Assembly: GCF_022788655.1 (NCBI RefSeq)
Contig: NZ_CP084951.1
Coordinates: forward strand, 2,108,001 to 2,172,000
Source: Sulfitobacter indolifex
Lineage (GTDB): Bacteria; Pseudomonadota; Alphaproteobacteria; Rhodobacterales; Rhodobacteraceae
Direction of reading: 5' to 3'
DNA: 64,000 nt
Shown: piece after piece, positions 46,144-55,046 of the stretch
Numbering within the stretch: position 1 is the first letter of the stretch
Layout: each line of letters begins with the position of its first letter
Position numbers and translations under genes: made by a program
The notes under the pieces: model-generated
What the model was told of the DNA's origin: nothing
The model's database searches: none
Seen by the model: only the letters and a program-made list of their open reading frames with translations

Positions 46144-46908
46144 CTAATTCTTCCGTTTCCCCCCAAATCCCTCTCTCAGTATGTTCGAACCGGCGATCAT
46201 ACCGACTTCGGCAGCTGAAAGTCCGCAGGGTGGAATCGGCTCCGTTCCAAGTGGGCCAAACATATCCGCCTGTCCGCCTCTGAAACCGCCACGCAGAGTC
46301 CTTTGAAGAAATATGCCGTTCATACCCTTTGAAGCATTGTCCAGTTCGGTGCGGTAACGAGGTTTAGATCGAGAAGCAGTGGTCATTTTGGCAAAGTATT
46401 TCAGGTAGGCACCATAACACGACGCCGCCTGCAAATCGTGGCCTTTGTCTGCATAGAAACGTCCTATCGGCACAAGATAAGCAATCGCATAGTCAGCATT
46501 GAAGTGAATATCGGGCACTGGCTTACCTATTTCCGCTATAGCCTTGGCACAAATGCCGTCAATAGCACCCATAAAGATCAGGCCATCTGTATCCTCGATC
46601 ATGCTAATGCACAGGAAAGATGCCGCTTCGCTATGGCCGTCTTCGACCGCCTTCAAAAGCAGCTCAAAACCCTCGGCTTTCAGATCCTCGTCCTTATCTT
46701 TGACACCGTAAAGGTAGCGCAAGCCTCCAAGGGCGAATTCAGCATCTGTTACACCCTCAGCGACCAATGGCTTCAGCAGAACAACGGCACCATTTCTGTC
46801 TCCGGATTTCCACTTTAGTCGGGCCTCTTCAAGCGGCCCTGCACAAGTGCCTCCTGCCACAATGGCAAGAATTGCTGCCGTCGAAAACCCGAGCAAAAAT
46901 CGTCTCAT
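46144..46908 (-). CDS. Exported Sel1/TPR-like repeat protein
   Basis: 254 residues. The signal peptide is about 1-23 (ending TCAGP). The mature N-terminal half has helical repeats of the Sel1 type (LEEARLKWKSGDRNGAVVLL, KPLVAEGVTDAEFALGGLRYL, AEGFELLLKAVEDGHSEAAS). The C-terminal part is unassigned and ends GGFRGGQADMFGPLG... AGSNILREGFGGKRKN. AGGAG precedes the ATG. Probably periplasmic; partner unknown. Confidence 0.65.
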   Translation of the reverse strand: MRRFLLGFSTAAILAIVAGGTCAGPLEEARLKWKSGDRNGAVVLLKPLVAEGVTDAEFALGGLRYLYGVKDKDEDLKAEGFELLLKAVEDGHSEAASFLCISMIEDTDGLIFMGAIDGICAKAIAEIGKPVPDIHFNADYAIAYLVPIGRFYADKGHDLQAASCYGAYLKYFAKMTTASRSKPRYRTELDNASKGMNGIFLQRTLRGGFRGGQADMFGPLGTEPIPPCGLSAAEVGMIAGSNILREGFGGKRKN

Positions 46909-47760
46909 AAAGCAACTCCTGTCTCTTGAAAACGCTCTCGAATAATGGGCAGATCAAAGTTGACGCAAAATATCAATTTGTGTCAATGATCATGAACGAT
47001 AATCAAGGCCCACGACTCGACGGCTCAGAACTCGTTGTTTGTCACCTTCTTGTGCATAAACACTTGGCCTAACCTCGTCAGACATTGTCACGATATTGGC
47101 CGCGTTTGCGGAAGCAACCGTTGGCGGATCGTGCAGCATCCAGCACATTGGGCTCGGAGCTACCTTCCGCACCGCAGAAAGAATCTTCGAACCGTTACCA
47201 TTTGAGTGTCGGCGGTTGCCGTTGACCCAATCTTATCGCGCAGGTGAAGCGAATGCACACTTTCCGCCCTTCCTTCCAAAGGCCCTCGCAATCGCAGCGC
47301 AAACTGAGCGGTCGCAGCGAACGGCAGGAAAGTCCCGCATAGGTGACCCTCGGACCACCCTACAAGCAATTGGGGGGGCACATTGCCAGACAGGGTGCCC
47401 CATATCAGGTGCAGAAAACCAGCTTTGCGATGGAAGGGCTGCTCTACTTAATATTGGACAGAGCCATGCATGGGCATCTTCATTCTAAATGGGATCATCC
47501 CCAGGATGTAACGAGGGGTGAAATGACGAAGTTACCCTTCATGAGCTAATGGTAGGACTTTTATGAGTAATGATTCTTGTTCCAAAAGGCTCAAAAATGT
47601 TTATTCTTCATAACCATGAAGTCCCGAAGGGATGAATGCCCGGAGGGCTCATAAGAACCTTAAATATTCTTGTTCTGACAAATTATCCTTTTAACACTCG
47701 TTGCACTCGTGAGCTAGTGAGCTAGTGAAGTACCAACAAGGATGATCTTTGATTTATCAA

Positions 47761-47789
47761 ACATGTGAGCGTAGCGAGCATGTCTTTTT
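47761..47789 (+). terminator. Terminator-like hairpin, first of two
   Basis: ACATG (47761-47765) pairs with CATGT (47779-47783) around an inner GC-GTA-GC, followed by CTTTTT. It has no recognised gene upstream on this strand. Confidence 0.5.
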
Positions 47790-47856
47790 AAAATATCATG
47801 ATCATAGAGTATCCTATAAGGCTACAATCTTTTTGAGGGTCATTCGTTACACTCAT

Positions 47857-47879
47857 GACATCCTACCGGATGTCTTTTT
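47857..47879 (+). terminator. Terminator hairpin, second of two
   Basis: GACATCC (47857-47863), loop TACC, GGATGTC (47868-47874), then TTTTT. A clear rho-independent terminator with no gene in front of it, so a short non-coding transcript may end here. Confidence 0.7.
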
Positions 47880-48171
47880 AAGGATTATCCTTTATAGAAG
47901 CTTCTAACATCTGACATATCTTACAGGTTCAACATTTTTCTCTTCAAATCTCTGGTGTTTGCTGCGTAGCAGCCTATAAACAAATCTAATAATTCTAAAA
48001 TCAATCAATATTCATTTTTCCACAGCGTAGCTACTGCATTTTCCTATATAAGAAATAATGCACTGTTAGATTGGATGTGGCGGGCGAGACGTAATTTGAG
48101 AGGTTGGTATAGCTGTTCCAACTTAGCTGCTAAAGGATTGTCCGGGGTTCAAGGCTCATATGCCTATACTA

Positions 48172-49026
48172 TCAAGGGACCGCCAACGAGTGCTTTTTCC
48201 ACTCCCGCAGGGCATATACCATATAGGAGCAGTATCCACGGACATGAATAGGAATATAAGAGACTGACAGAGAATTACCAAGCATTACCAATCGCGTCTC
48301 GCGGGCCAGAATAACTTCGCCGCGTAAAGCCCTCTTGTATGGCTGTTGCTTTGACGAATAATAAGTCTGGGCAGGCTCATTCTGAGCGCCGTACACGGTG
48401 TCAACCTCGACTATATCTTTAACAAAATTATCGGCAGACATGCCTTTACCATGCTTGCCGGAGACCTCATTCATCGCAACTGTTCGATCATACTGTGACT
48501 GCATGTCATAGTGCATCCGTTCAATTCTTGAATCATACAGCCCATTATTAGCATGCTGATACCAGCCAGAAGCAATTATGTTATAGATCTTTTGAGACGG
48601 CAACTTCCGTAGGATTGTTTCAATCTTATCAATTGCTGAACCCCACTCATATGCATTCGATAGGGCTTTGTACGCTAAGGCACCGCCAGCAATGATAGCC
48701 TTGTTTATGTTGATAGCCATCATGTGGAAATCTCCGAAAAAGCTCGCATTGTCATAGCGAACCTCCCGGCGTGTCATTTCGGAGCTCTTCACGATAGGCG
48801 AAGTTTCGGGAGCCTCCACTGAAGACCGTTCGACAAAGCGTTTTCCGGAAAGAACAAATTCGACACCATCTTCGTTCAGGAAAACGGTGTTATCGTTCGA
48901 AGAACGCGTTAAGGGGGACTCTGTTTCGACAGCTTTGAAACGGCCTGGTCGGTCATACTGCCGCTTTGCCGTTGCGTAAGGGTTTCGCTTGCCATCACTT
49001 CTAGTTTCGTAAGGGAGATTTGCCAT
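48172..49026 (-). CDS. Hypothetical protein, island cargo
   Basis: 284 residues, not recognised. The N-terminal ~75 residues are polar and low in structure (RSDGKRNPYATAKRQYDRPG). A hydrophobic helix at about 105-125 (MMAININKAIIAGGALAYKAL) could be a membrane or amphipathic segment, and the C-terminus is basic with RALRGEVILARETRLVMLGNS. AGGA precedes the ATG. Base composition is AT-rich compared with the chromosome. Divergent from the small membrane protein at 49342. Confidence 0.55.
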   Translation of the reverse strand: MANLPYETRSDGKRNPYATAKRQYDRPGRFKAVETESPLTRSSNDNTVFLNEDGVEFVLSGKRFVERSSVEAPETSPIVKSSEMTRREVRYDNASFFGDFHMMAININKAIIAGGALAYKALSNAYEWGSAIDKIETILRKLPSQKIYNIIASGWYQHANNGLYDSRIERMHYDMQSQYDRTVAMNEVSGKHGKGMSADNFVKDIVEVDTVYGAQNEPAQTYYSSKQQPYKRALRGEVILARETRLVMLGNSLSVSYIPIHVRGYCSYMVYALREWKKHSLAVP

Positions 49027-49341
49027 GATATGTAATTGTCCTAACTATCTATTTTTTCCTAATCTATTTATTTAGCATTTCGTGGATTTGGAGGTCCCAG
49101 AGTGCTAATGACGGTTGTGATATGCTTCCTATCGATCCTGCCGCTGGCTGCCGATATCCACTTGCAAGTGCCACCAAGCCTTACTGTTATTTAGTAAACC
49201 AAATTTCTATCTCTTCACAGAACACGCCGTATTTCGGGGATATGTTGCAATCAGTAATAAAATGTGATTGAATATTGGTAAATATTTTATCAAACGCGTC
49301 AAGGTTACGTCAGAAAGGAGCAAACCGAATAGGAACGGGCA

Positions 49342-49659
49342 ATGCCAAAGAATAGCCAAGAAGAACTAGAAAAAAAATGGACTGAGAGCCTCGAAAAAAT
49401 GGGCGCTCAGAATGTGCGCAGCAGAATGAGTTCCGGGGAGGTTGGAAGCAGTGATGGCGCTTCTGTCAGGTTTATGAAGATAGATGGAACAAGCAATCCC
49501 GCAACCCTTCCCTCTAGGCTTTTTGTGGAAAACTGGCTCTCAGAAAAAGAAAGCGCGTTATCAAAAAGATCTGAGATACAGAACCGCCTCCTATGGATTG
49601 CAGCTATTGCAGCTGTTCTAGGGGTTGGGGTTGGAGTTATGGCAATAGCACTAGATTAA
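49342..49659 (+). CDS. Small membrane protein with LPSRxFVEnWLxEKE motif, function unknown
   Basis: 105 residues. A charged N-terminal helix (SQEELEKKWTESLEKMGAQNVRS) precedes a linker with GEVGSSDGASVRF, then LPSRLFVENWLSEKESALSKR and one C-terminal membrane helix (about 84-103, LLWIAAIAAVLGVGVGVMAI). The same layout recurs in small proteins of many proteobacteria, but I know no function for it. AGGA lies eight bases upstream of the ATG. The 315 bases upstream are an AT-rich divergent promoter region. Confidence 0.6.
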   Translation: MPKNSQEELEKKWTESLEKMGAQNVRSRMSSGEVGSSDGASVRFMKIDGTSNPATLPSRLFVENWLSEKESALSKRSEIQNRLLWIAAIAAVLGVGVGVMAIALD

Positions 49660-49775
49660 GTACTCTCGTTCCTCCATTTGCATGTCCCGTTCAATCCGCC
49701 CCTCCCTATAAGGAACAGCCGCGGAGGTGGCTTGCAATAAAGGAGTTCAATAACGATGCTAGGTTCGCCTGCGGC

Positions 49776-50543
49776 TTAGCGGCTTTTAGCCTGCGTACAG
49801 ATGTTGTCCCTTAGAGTGTCGCCCAGCTTAATATAACTGTGGTTAGTCACGCCATGCGATACTGGATGTGGCATCGCAAAAAACATTGTGCCTTCGCTTC
49901 GAGTATATAACGTTCGCGGGTTCTTTGGATGGGAAGACATCTTTCCTGCTACCTGCTCCCACTGGGCGCGATACCCTAGCCCATAAAACACTACCGCTTT
50001 GGGTTGGTGTTTGTTTATGAGTTCTTTAAGTCGTTCAACTCGTCGGGGAGCCACGCGCTTAAAATAATCTTTGCGTCGTTGCAGATATCCGAGATCAGTA
50101 TGGTTCTTGACAAGCCATTTTTTTGTCGAGGGTGATGGGAGAGGCATAAGTTCGATCAAACAAGTTTGGACTGCTGGCTGATCAGAACGGCCTATTGAAC
50201 TGATTTGAAATTGACGGGCATTGTCCACATCCGTCTGACAACCATTCGCAGCCAAGTAAGCCCGTATCAGTTTTGACCACGTTCGCTGAAGTCTGGCTCC
50301 GGGCAGAAAATGCTCAGGATAGCCGAGGTCGTCATGGTAAGTTGCCAGGTCTTCCAAGGGTTGCTCGCCGCGCAGCTGCCACGTCGATATCCTTTTAACG
50401 AAGTCGCGCTCACCACAAGCCTCTTCCATTCCTACCATCCAAATCGGGGCACTGAACACACCGTAACCCCAAAACTCTGACATGAACCGCTCAAGGTGGT
50501 GGTCCGAAACTTTTTCGGCATAGTTCAAAATGGGCACCTTCAT
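49776..50543 (-). CDS. Unknown protein, possible uracil-DNA-glycosylase-like fold
   Basis: 255 residues. APIWMVGMEEACG near residue 32 resembles the first UDG motif position. KAVVFYGLGYRAQWE near 190 resembles the central strand, and FFAMPHPVSHG near 225 resembles the HP-containing second motif. Between them lie PLEDLATYHDD and a strongly conserved-looking LIELMPLPSPSTKKWL block. This assignment is by fold pattern only. A truncated paralogue lies at 52089-52361 on the other strand. No strong ribosome-binding site is seen at the chosen start. Confidence 0.5.
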   Translation of the reverse strand: MKVPILNYAEKVSDHHLERFMSEFWGYGVFSAPIWMVGMEEACGERDFVKRISTWQLRGEQPLEDLATYHDDLGYPEHFLPGARLQRTWSKLIRAYLAANGCQTDVDNARQFQISSIGRSDQPAVQTCLIELMPLPSPSTKKWLVKNHTDLGYLQRRKDYFKRVAPRRVERLKELINKHQPKAVVFYGLGYRAQWEQVAGKMSSHPKNPRTLYTRSEGTMFFAMPHPVSHGVTNHSYIKLGDTLRDNICTQAKSR

Positions 50544-51164
50544 ATGCTTAAGTAGTTAAATAGCTTTTGGCTCATCATGCAGCTGGCTGCCTGTAGGTCA
50601 ATAGCAGGACCGGTAGCGCTGGCTCAGAGCGATGACGGAGTACGCGCGTATTTGACTGTCCCTACGAGAGGGTCTAGCCGCATCTGTTGCCGCGAACGAC
50701 GCTCCTAACCAGCATTCTCATGTTTTCCTATTTATTGCTAACCGAACCCACCCGCACTGGCCTATTAGCCCAATTGGACCCGGCTTTAGCGGCGCAAGAA
50801 GTTTCTAAGAAGCGGGTCGCTCAAGTCAAACGTTCAACTGCTGACGCTTGAGATGTCATGCCGCCCAATGTTCTGCAAGCCAAGTTCAGACGTATAAGTT
50901 GGGAAGCGTAACTCTTGTGAATTCAATGAGCGCCCCAAGAACGGCGCTCATGAATGTACAGTTCAGTTTGGCGCGACGGGCAAGGGAATTGCGCCACCTC
51001 AGACGAATGGAGGGGGTCTGAAGTAGCACCATAAGCCCAGGCTGTCCTAAAAGGTATACCCCGACGGACAGGGTCATTTGTGCCCCCTGCCCTGTCCGCA
51101 AACATTGGTTTACCTCAACGAACATGCTAGTATGAGGACATAACCCTAACGGACGATTCTGTAT
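50544..51164. other. Non-coding region in front of the resolvase gene
   Basis: About 620 bases between divergent genes without a recognised gene. Near its right end is the 9-bp inverted repeat described next, which may belong to a recombination or operator site. Confidence 0.5.
51065..51098. repeat. Inverted repeat upstream of the resolvase
   Basis: CGGACAGGG (51065-51073) and CCCTGTCCG (51090-51098) with a 16-base centre, 67 bases before the resolvase ATG. Resolvases usually act on sites next to their own gene, so this is a candidate res subsite or operator. Confidence 0.55.
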
Positions 51165-51818
51165 ATGCATCAAACAATTCTCTACGCCCGAGTATCAACC
51201 ACCGATCAAACCGCTGAACATCAACTGTCCCATGCAAAGAACGCGGGATTTAAGATTGACCGCGTCATTACTGATGACGGTATAAGCGGAGTTGCCATCC
51301 CCTTCCGCGACCGGCTTGAAGCTAGGCGACTGTTCGACATACTGCGGGCCGGCGACGTGCTGGTCGTTCGATGGGTGGACCGACTAGGCCGCAACTATGA
51401 TGACGTTACTACGACGATACGTACCTTTATGCGAAAGGGAGTAATCATCCGGACTGTTATCAACAACTTTACATTTGATGGCTCTACGACAGACCCAGTT
51501 CAGAAGGCCGTTAGAGATGCGCTCATCGCCTTCATGGCAGCAACCGCACAGGCTCAGGCAGAAGCTACCAAAGAAGCCCAGAAAGCTGGCATCCTTCACG
51601 CGAAATTCGACAGCAGCAAGTATCGAGGGAAAAAGCCAAGCTTTGATCAGGCAACGTTCGAGCAGGTACAGAGGCTCCTAGAGCTGGGAAGCTGTTCTAT
51701 CAGCAGCATTGCACGAGACTGCGGTCTTTCACGCCAGACCGTCTTGAGAATTAGGGATCATCCCGAAAACGCACAGAAAGCGCTTAACAGGTGGTCTGTC
51801 AGCAAACCCCAAATTTAG
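51165..51818 (+). CDS. Serine recombinase (resolvase/invertase family)
   Basis: 217 residues. The catalytic serine is Ser11 in ILYARVSTTDQ. Family blocks DDGISGVAIPFRDR, GDVLVVRWVDRLGRNYDDV and a long E helix (DALIAFMAATAQAQAEATKEA) follow. A C-terminal helix-turn-helix (SISSIARDCGLSRQTVLRIRD) binds DNA. It resolves or inverts DNA at paired sites. No transposase is adjacent. A decayed C-terminal copy lies at 54790-54876. Confidence 0.9.
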   Translation: MHQTILYARVSTTDQTAEHQLSHAKNAGFKIDRVITDDGISGVAIPFRDRLEARRLFDILRAGDVLVVRWVDRLGRNYDDVTTTIRTFMRKGVIIRTVINNFTFDGSTTDPVQKAVRDALIAFMAATAQAQAEATKEAQKAGILHAKFDSSKYRGKKPSFDQATFEQVQRLLELGSCSISSIARDCGLSRQTVLRIRDHPENAQKALNRWSVSKPQI

Positions 51819-52088
51819 GCCTCGAAAGTCATCTAGGAAGTTCAACGCATTGGCCTCAGCCCTCAAGCTGGCCAAACATCTGTCGAATGTACAGAAAGGC
51901 TATAGAAAGTTCTGCTCTTTCAGCCGGAGGGACATACGCTCTTCTTTTAGCGTGGAAGTTAGTTATGCGGACTCTGCTGCCGTTTGATGCAGGCCCTCAA
52001 CCCAAGATGTCTGGCCATAATTTGTAGATTTGATAAGGTGACGTTACAGAAAATCTCGGATTTGGAGCCCACTTTGAATGAAAACGTG

Positions 52089-52361
52089 ATGATTGCCCCA
52101 GAGGCCCTTGAAAGTTTTATCTCGAAATTCTGGGGGTATGGAACTTTTGAAGCACCTATCTGGCTGGTTGGAATGGAAGAGGCTTGCGGAGAAAATGACG
52201 TACCAAAGCGAATTTCCGCATGGCAACGGCGCGGTGAGAGGCCGCTTGAAGATGAACCTCGTTCGATCTCGGATAAATGGCCCAACCAATTGACGGCTCT
52301 TGCCGCCCAGTTCTCATTTGCCCAATGCAGATTTACCGCATTTAATCAGATGCCATCTTAG
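52089..52361 (+). pseudogene. Truncated paralogue of the 49776-50543 gene
   Basis: The frame reads ESFISKFWGYGTFEAPIWLV, then GMEEACGENDVPKRISAWQ and RRGERPLED, clearly related to the start of the protein encoded at 49776-50543. After PLED the similarity stops, and only about 36 unrelated codons remain before a stop. The conserved part is 52101-52253. It is on the opposite strand to the intact gene and separated from it by the resolvase gene. Confidence 0.75.
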
Positions 52362-52487
52362 GGCTAGCCAAAACAGCCCTAAGTTTAATCGGCTGATCTG
52401 AGGCACGTCTACGCAGAGAGAAAAATCTGGCCAGCGATCAATTGCCGTGCTTTGATCTTGTTGCAGCCAAAACCCACGCGGGGCACA

Positions 52488-53777
52488 ATGAAGCCTTCTC
52501 CTGTTACAAAGTACCTTTCGAGTGTTTTCAGCGATGCCCTGACATCTGCAAAAAGCGATCGTGAGTTCTTCTATTCTGTCCAATTGCAATTTTCAAGAAT
52601 CTCAGCGATACCTACTGGATTGATGTTTCTCGTTTTTCTAATTTGGGACTATAGCTTGGTTCCGCACTTAGCGGAATACTTCATACCTCTTCGTTTCGTA
52701 TATTTCTTCGTTACTGTAATAGGCTTTTTTATCTTTTTGCATATCAAACCCAGTTTCCTGGTTGGGCACTTTTTGACCGTCCCAGTGGGCATGCTGTCAG
52801 TGGCTATTACCGAGTACTTGGTTAGCATTTACGGACTGAGCACTTATTCGGCTGTAACTGGGCCCGTACTGATCATTTTTGTTGGTACAACACTATTTTT
52901 GCTTACGCCGTTACAAACACTCATGCTGACTTTCGGCGTATTCGGACTAAGGTTGGGCAACTTAGTATACCTAGATGCAGAGTTCATCACCTTTTTCACA
53001 AGTGTATATTATATTGGGCTCTCCGGCTTTACGGCTCTGTTTTTCTCCGTCTTAGCGCAACACTTGATGAGTGAAGTTTACAGGAGCAAGATTGCCCAGG
53101 TTGAGCAAATCAGGGGAACTGAGGCACTACTCCTGAGGATCTTGCCCGAACATGTACTCGAAGAGTTTCGTAAAAGCGGCGAGCACGTTGCTGCTGGACG
53201 AACTGACGCTTCAGTTTTTTTCGCGGACTTGGTTGGTTTCACTAATCTAACAGAAAAAGTTTCGCCGGGTCATCTGATTGAGCTTATCAGTGAACTATTT
53301 GGACAAATAGACAGGGATGCGAAGAGGCTAGGAATTACCCGAGTTAAGACAATCGGAGACTCTTATATGGCGGCATCCGGTTTGACCGGTGAGGGTATTG
53401 CAGAGATCATCAAAATGCTCAAGTTTGCAACTTGTGTGCGCGATACCGTTGCTTCGTTTTCAGCTTCACATGGATTAGAGCTAGGTGTCCGTATCGGAGT
53501 AGCTACGGGCAGCGCGGTGACTGGTGTTCTTAGCAGTGAGTATCTTACTTTTGATGTTTGGGGGGATACGGTTAACTTGGCAAGTAGGTTAGAATCCAGC
53601 TGCCCTGTAGGCCGGATTCAGATATCTGAAGCAACGTTTTGGAGGATTAGGTCAGACTTTCGTCTAGACGCGCTCCAAAGCGTCGAACTAAAGAGTTTTG
53701 GTGAAAGACAGACATACGTCTTCGAAGACGACTTCTATGTTCCAGAAAGCGTGCTTGAAAAGTATGGTGTCAACTAG
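52488..53777 (+). CDS. Membrane-bound class III adenylate/guanylate cyclase
   Basis: 429 residues. The N-terminal ~190 residues have about six membrane segments (from SAIPTGLMFLVFLIWDYSL to YYIGLSGFTALFFSVL). A short helical linker then leads to the cyclase domain at about 230-420. The metal-binding aspartates are in ASVFFADLVGFTNLT and VKTIGDSYMAA, with GVRIGVATGSAVTGVL, FDVWGDTVNLASRLES for dimer and transition-state contacts. ATG 52488 follows GGGG; a TTG at 52452 is an alternative. The product (cAMP or cGMP) cannot be told by eye. No obvious effector is adjacent. Confidence 0.85.
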   Translation: MKPSPVTKYLSSVFSDALTSAKSDREFFYSVQLQFSRISAIPTGLMFLVFLIWDYSLVPHLAEYFIPLRFVYFFVTVIGFFIFLHIKPSFLVGHFLTVPVGMLSVAITEYLVSIYGLSTYSAVTGPVLIIFVGTTLFLLTPLQTLMLTFGVFGLRLGNLVYLDAEFITFFTSVYYIGLSGFTALFFSVLAQHLMSEVYRSKIAQVEQIRGTEALLLRILPEHVLEEFRKSGEHVAAGRTDASVFFADLVGFTNLTEKVSPGHLIELISELFGQIDRDAKRLGITRVKTIGDSYMAASGLTGEGIAEIIKMLKFATCVRDTVASFSASHGLELGVRIGVATGSAVTGVLSSEYLTFDVWGDTVNLASRLESSCPVGRIQISEATFWRIRSDFRLDALQSVELKSFGERQTYVFEDDFYVPESVLEKYGVN

Positions 53778-54186
53778 CGGTTTCTACATCTTTTCTATCG
53801 CAGTACCGGCATTGAGTAGCAGGCTCTGATGCAAGCACCTTCCCCATGCGTTTAAGGACAAGGTCTGCAATGGGCCGTTCATGTCAGGATGGTTTTGCTG
53901 CACACGCAAAATGCTGCGGGACGGCATTTGGTAAAGAGGGCTCGGACCCGACCTTCGCTGCGGTCTGAACCACAAACCGCAATGCGGGCAAAGCGACTAT
54001 TCCTAATGTCGTCGAACACCAGCGCTATTTAGTGGATGCTGACGCAGGGCGAAATTAAAACTAGAAATCCTTGGCAGAGTGCACTGGTCGAGCAAGAAAA
54101 CAAACACTACCCGGAAAACTGGCTTGTTTCTCGCACTGCTGCGACCCTACATTCTCTCAGCAGACTAGCCATGCAAGGATTTTCGG
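53778..54186. other. Non-coding stretch in the island
   Basis: About 410 bases between the cyclase and the Rap1a-like gene. Sequence such as GACCTTCGCTGCGGTCTGAACC resembles the decayed spacer seen at 45.4-46.1 kb. No gene or RNA recognised. Confidence 0.45.
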
Positions 54187-54591
54187 ATGAAACCAGTTAG
54201 AAAGAGCACTTCTATCCTTTGTGCTGCCCTCGTAATAGTCGCCTTCTCTCCGGATCGCGGTGCCGCAGAGGTGGGGTATAAAACGATTGGCGATTTGAGG
54301 GAAAATTGCCAGTTTGTAAGCCAAAAATGGGAAGAACTAGACAAACAAGAAATGATACAGTTCACCGACTGTGCTAGTTTCCTGAAAGGTGTATCTGAAT
54401 TGATGATGACAATGTGTCGGTCTAATGAAGTTACTGTTCCGCCAATGCTTAAGGCTGACCCAAACCACACCATGAGAGCGATCGCTCAGGGTTTCCTTAA
54501 TTGGGCTGATGAGAATCCTAGAAGATGGTCCGATCCGCGCCAATCTGGAGTATACGAAGCAATAAGTTCGCAATTTCCATGCGAGAATTAA
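54187..54591 (+). CDS. Rap1a/Tai-like exported protein
   Basis: 134 residues. A signal peptide ends near residue 27 (DRGAAE). The mature region fits the Rap1a immunity layout: YKTIGDLRENCQFVSQ, four spread cysteines (NCQF, DCASF, MCRS, FPCEN), and AIAQGFLNWADENPRRWSDPRQSGVYEAI near the C-terminus. Rap1a proteins protect against type VI secretion effectors in Serratia, but many homologues stand alone and have other or unknown roles. No effector gene is adjacent. Confidence 0.65.
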   Translation: MKPVRKSTSILCAALVIVAFSPDRGAAEVGYKTIGDLRENCQFVSQKWEELDKQEMIQFTDCASFLKGVSELMMTMCRSNEVTVPPMLKADPNHTMRAIAQGFLNWADENPRRWSDPRQSGVYEAISSQFPCEN

Positions 54592-54789
54592 TTAGACTTC
54601 GATCTGAAGAATTCATCTGTTGAGCGTCTCGATTGGACTCAATCCAGCCATGATCCTCAGAGAGTTCCGGGCGGAGCGGACAAAGGATGCATTCGATGTG
54701 TTTGACCCAATGTAGGATTCGGTCTCGCCAACGCTGATAAAAGCCGCCTCCGATCAATATTTCTCCAACGTCACGTCCGTCGGGTAAGC

Positions 54790-54876
54790 TGCCTCTCACG
54801 CCAAACCGTTTTGCGCATTAGAGATGACCCTGGAAATGCACGGAATGCGCTAAACAGGTGGTCGGCGACTAACTAG
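54790..54876 (+). pseudogene. C-terminal remnant of a second serine resolvase
   Basis: 28 codons plus a stop read CLSRQTVLRIRDDPGNARNA, then LNRWSATN. The resolvase at 51165 ends in GLSRQTVLRIRDHPENAQKA, then LNRWSVSK. Nothing recognisable of the catalytic domain remains upstream. The rest of the 54592-55046 gap holds no other gene that I can see. Confidence 0.85.
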
Positions 54877-55046
54877 CCCGTCAAAAAGTCTATGCAGCGT
54901 GCTCGGAACTGAGAAGAAGGTTGCCACGTTTCTTAACCCCTATCCGTGGCTAGTAAAGCCAACCGTGCCTTAAACAACTGAAGACATATCACTAGGAATG
55001 AACCAGCTCCCGGGAGCAGCGTACAATTTAGCGCCTATTTGGCTGG

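Larger units (their letters stand above)
46909..48171. other. Long non-coding, hairpin-dense segment of the island
   Basis: 1.26 kb without a convincing gene. From about 47545 it becomes very AT-rich and is dotted with small hairpins: TCCC-GAA-GGGA (47622-47632), GCCC-GGA-GGGC (47638-47648), and three copies of GCGTAGC in stem-loops (47769, 47964, 48025). It also contains two stem-loops each followed by TCTTTTTAA. Earlier parts (46990-47500) look like decayed sequence. May encode small RNAs. Confidence 0.5.

Noticed and set aside
47096-47488. 130-codon plus-strand frame in the island
   Set aside because: No ribosome-binding site, no family resemblance, and it lies in spacer-like decayed sequence.
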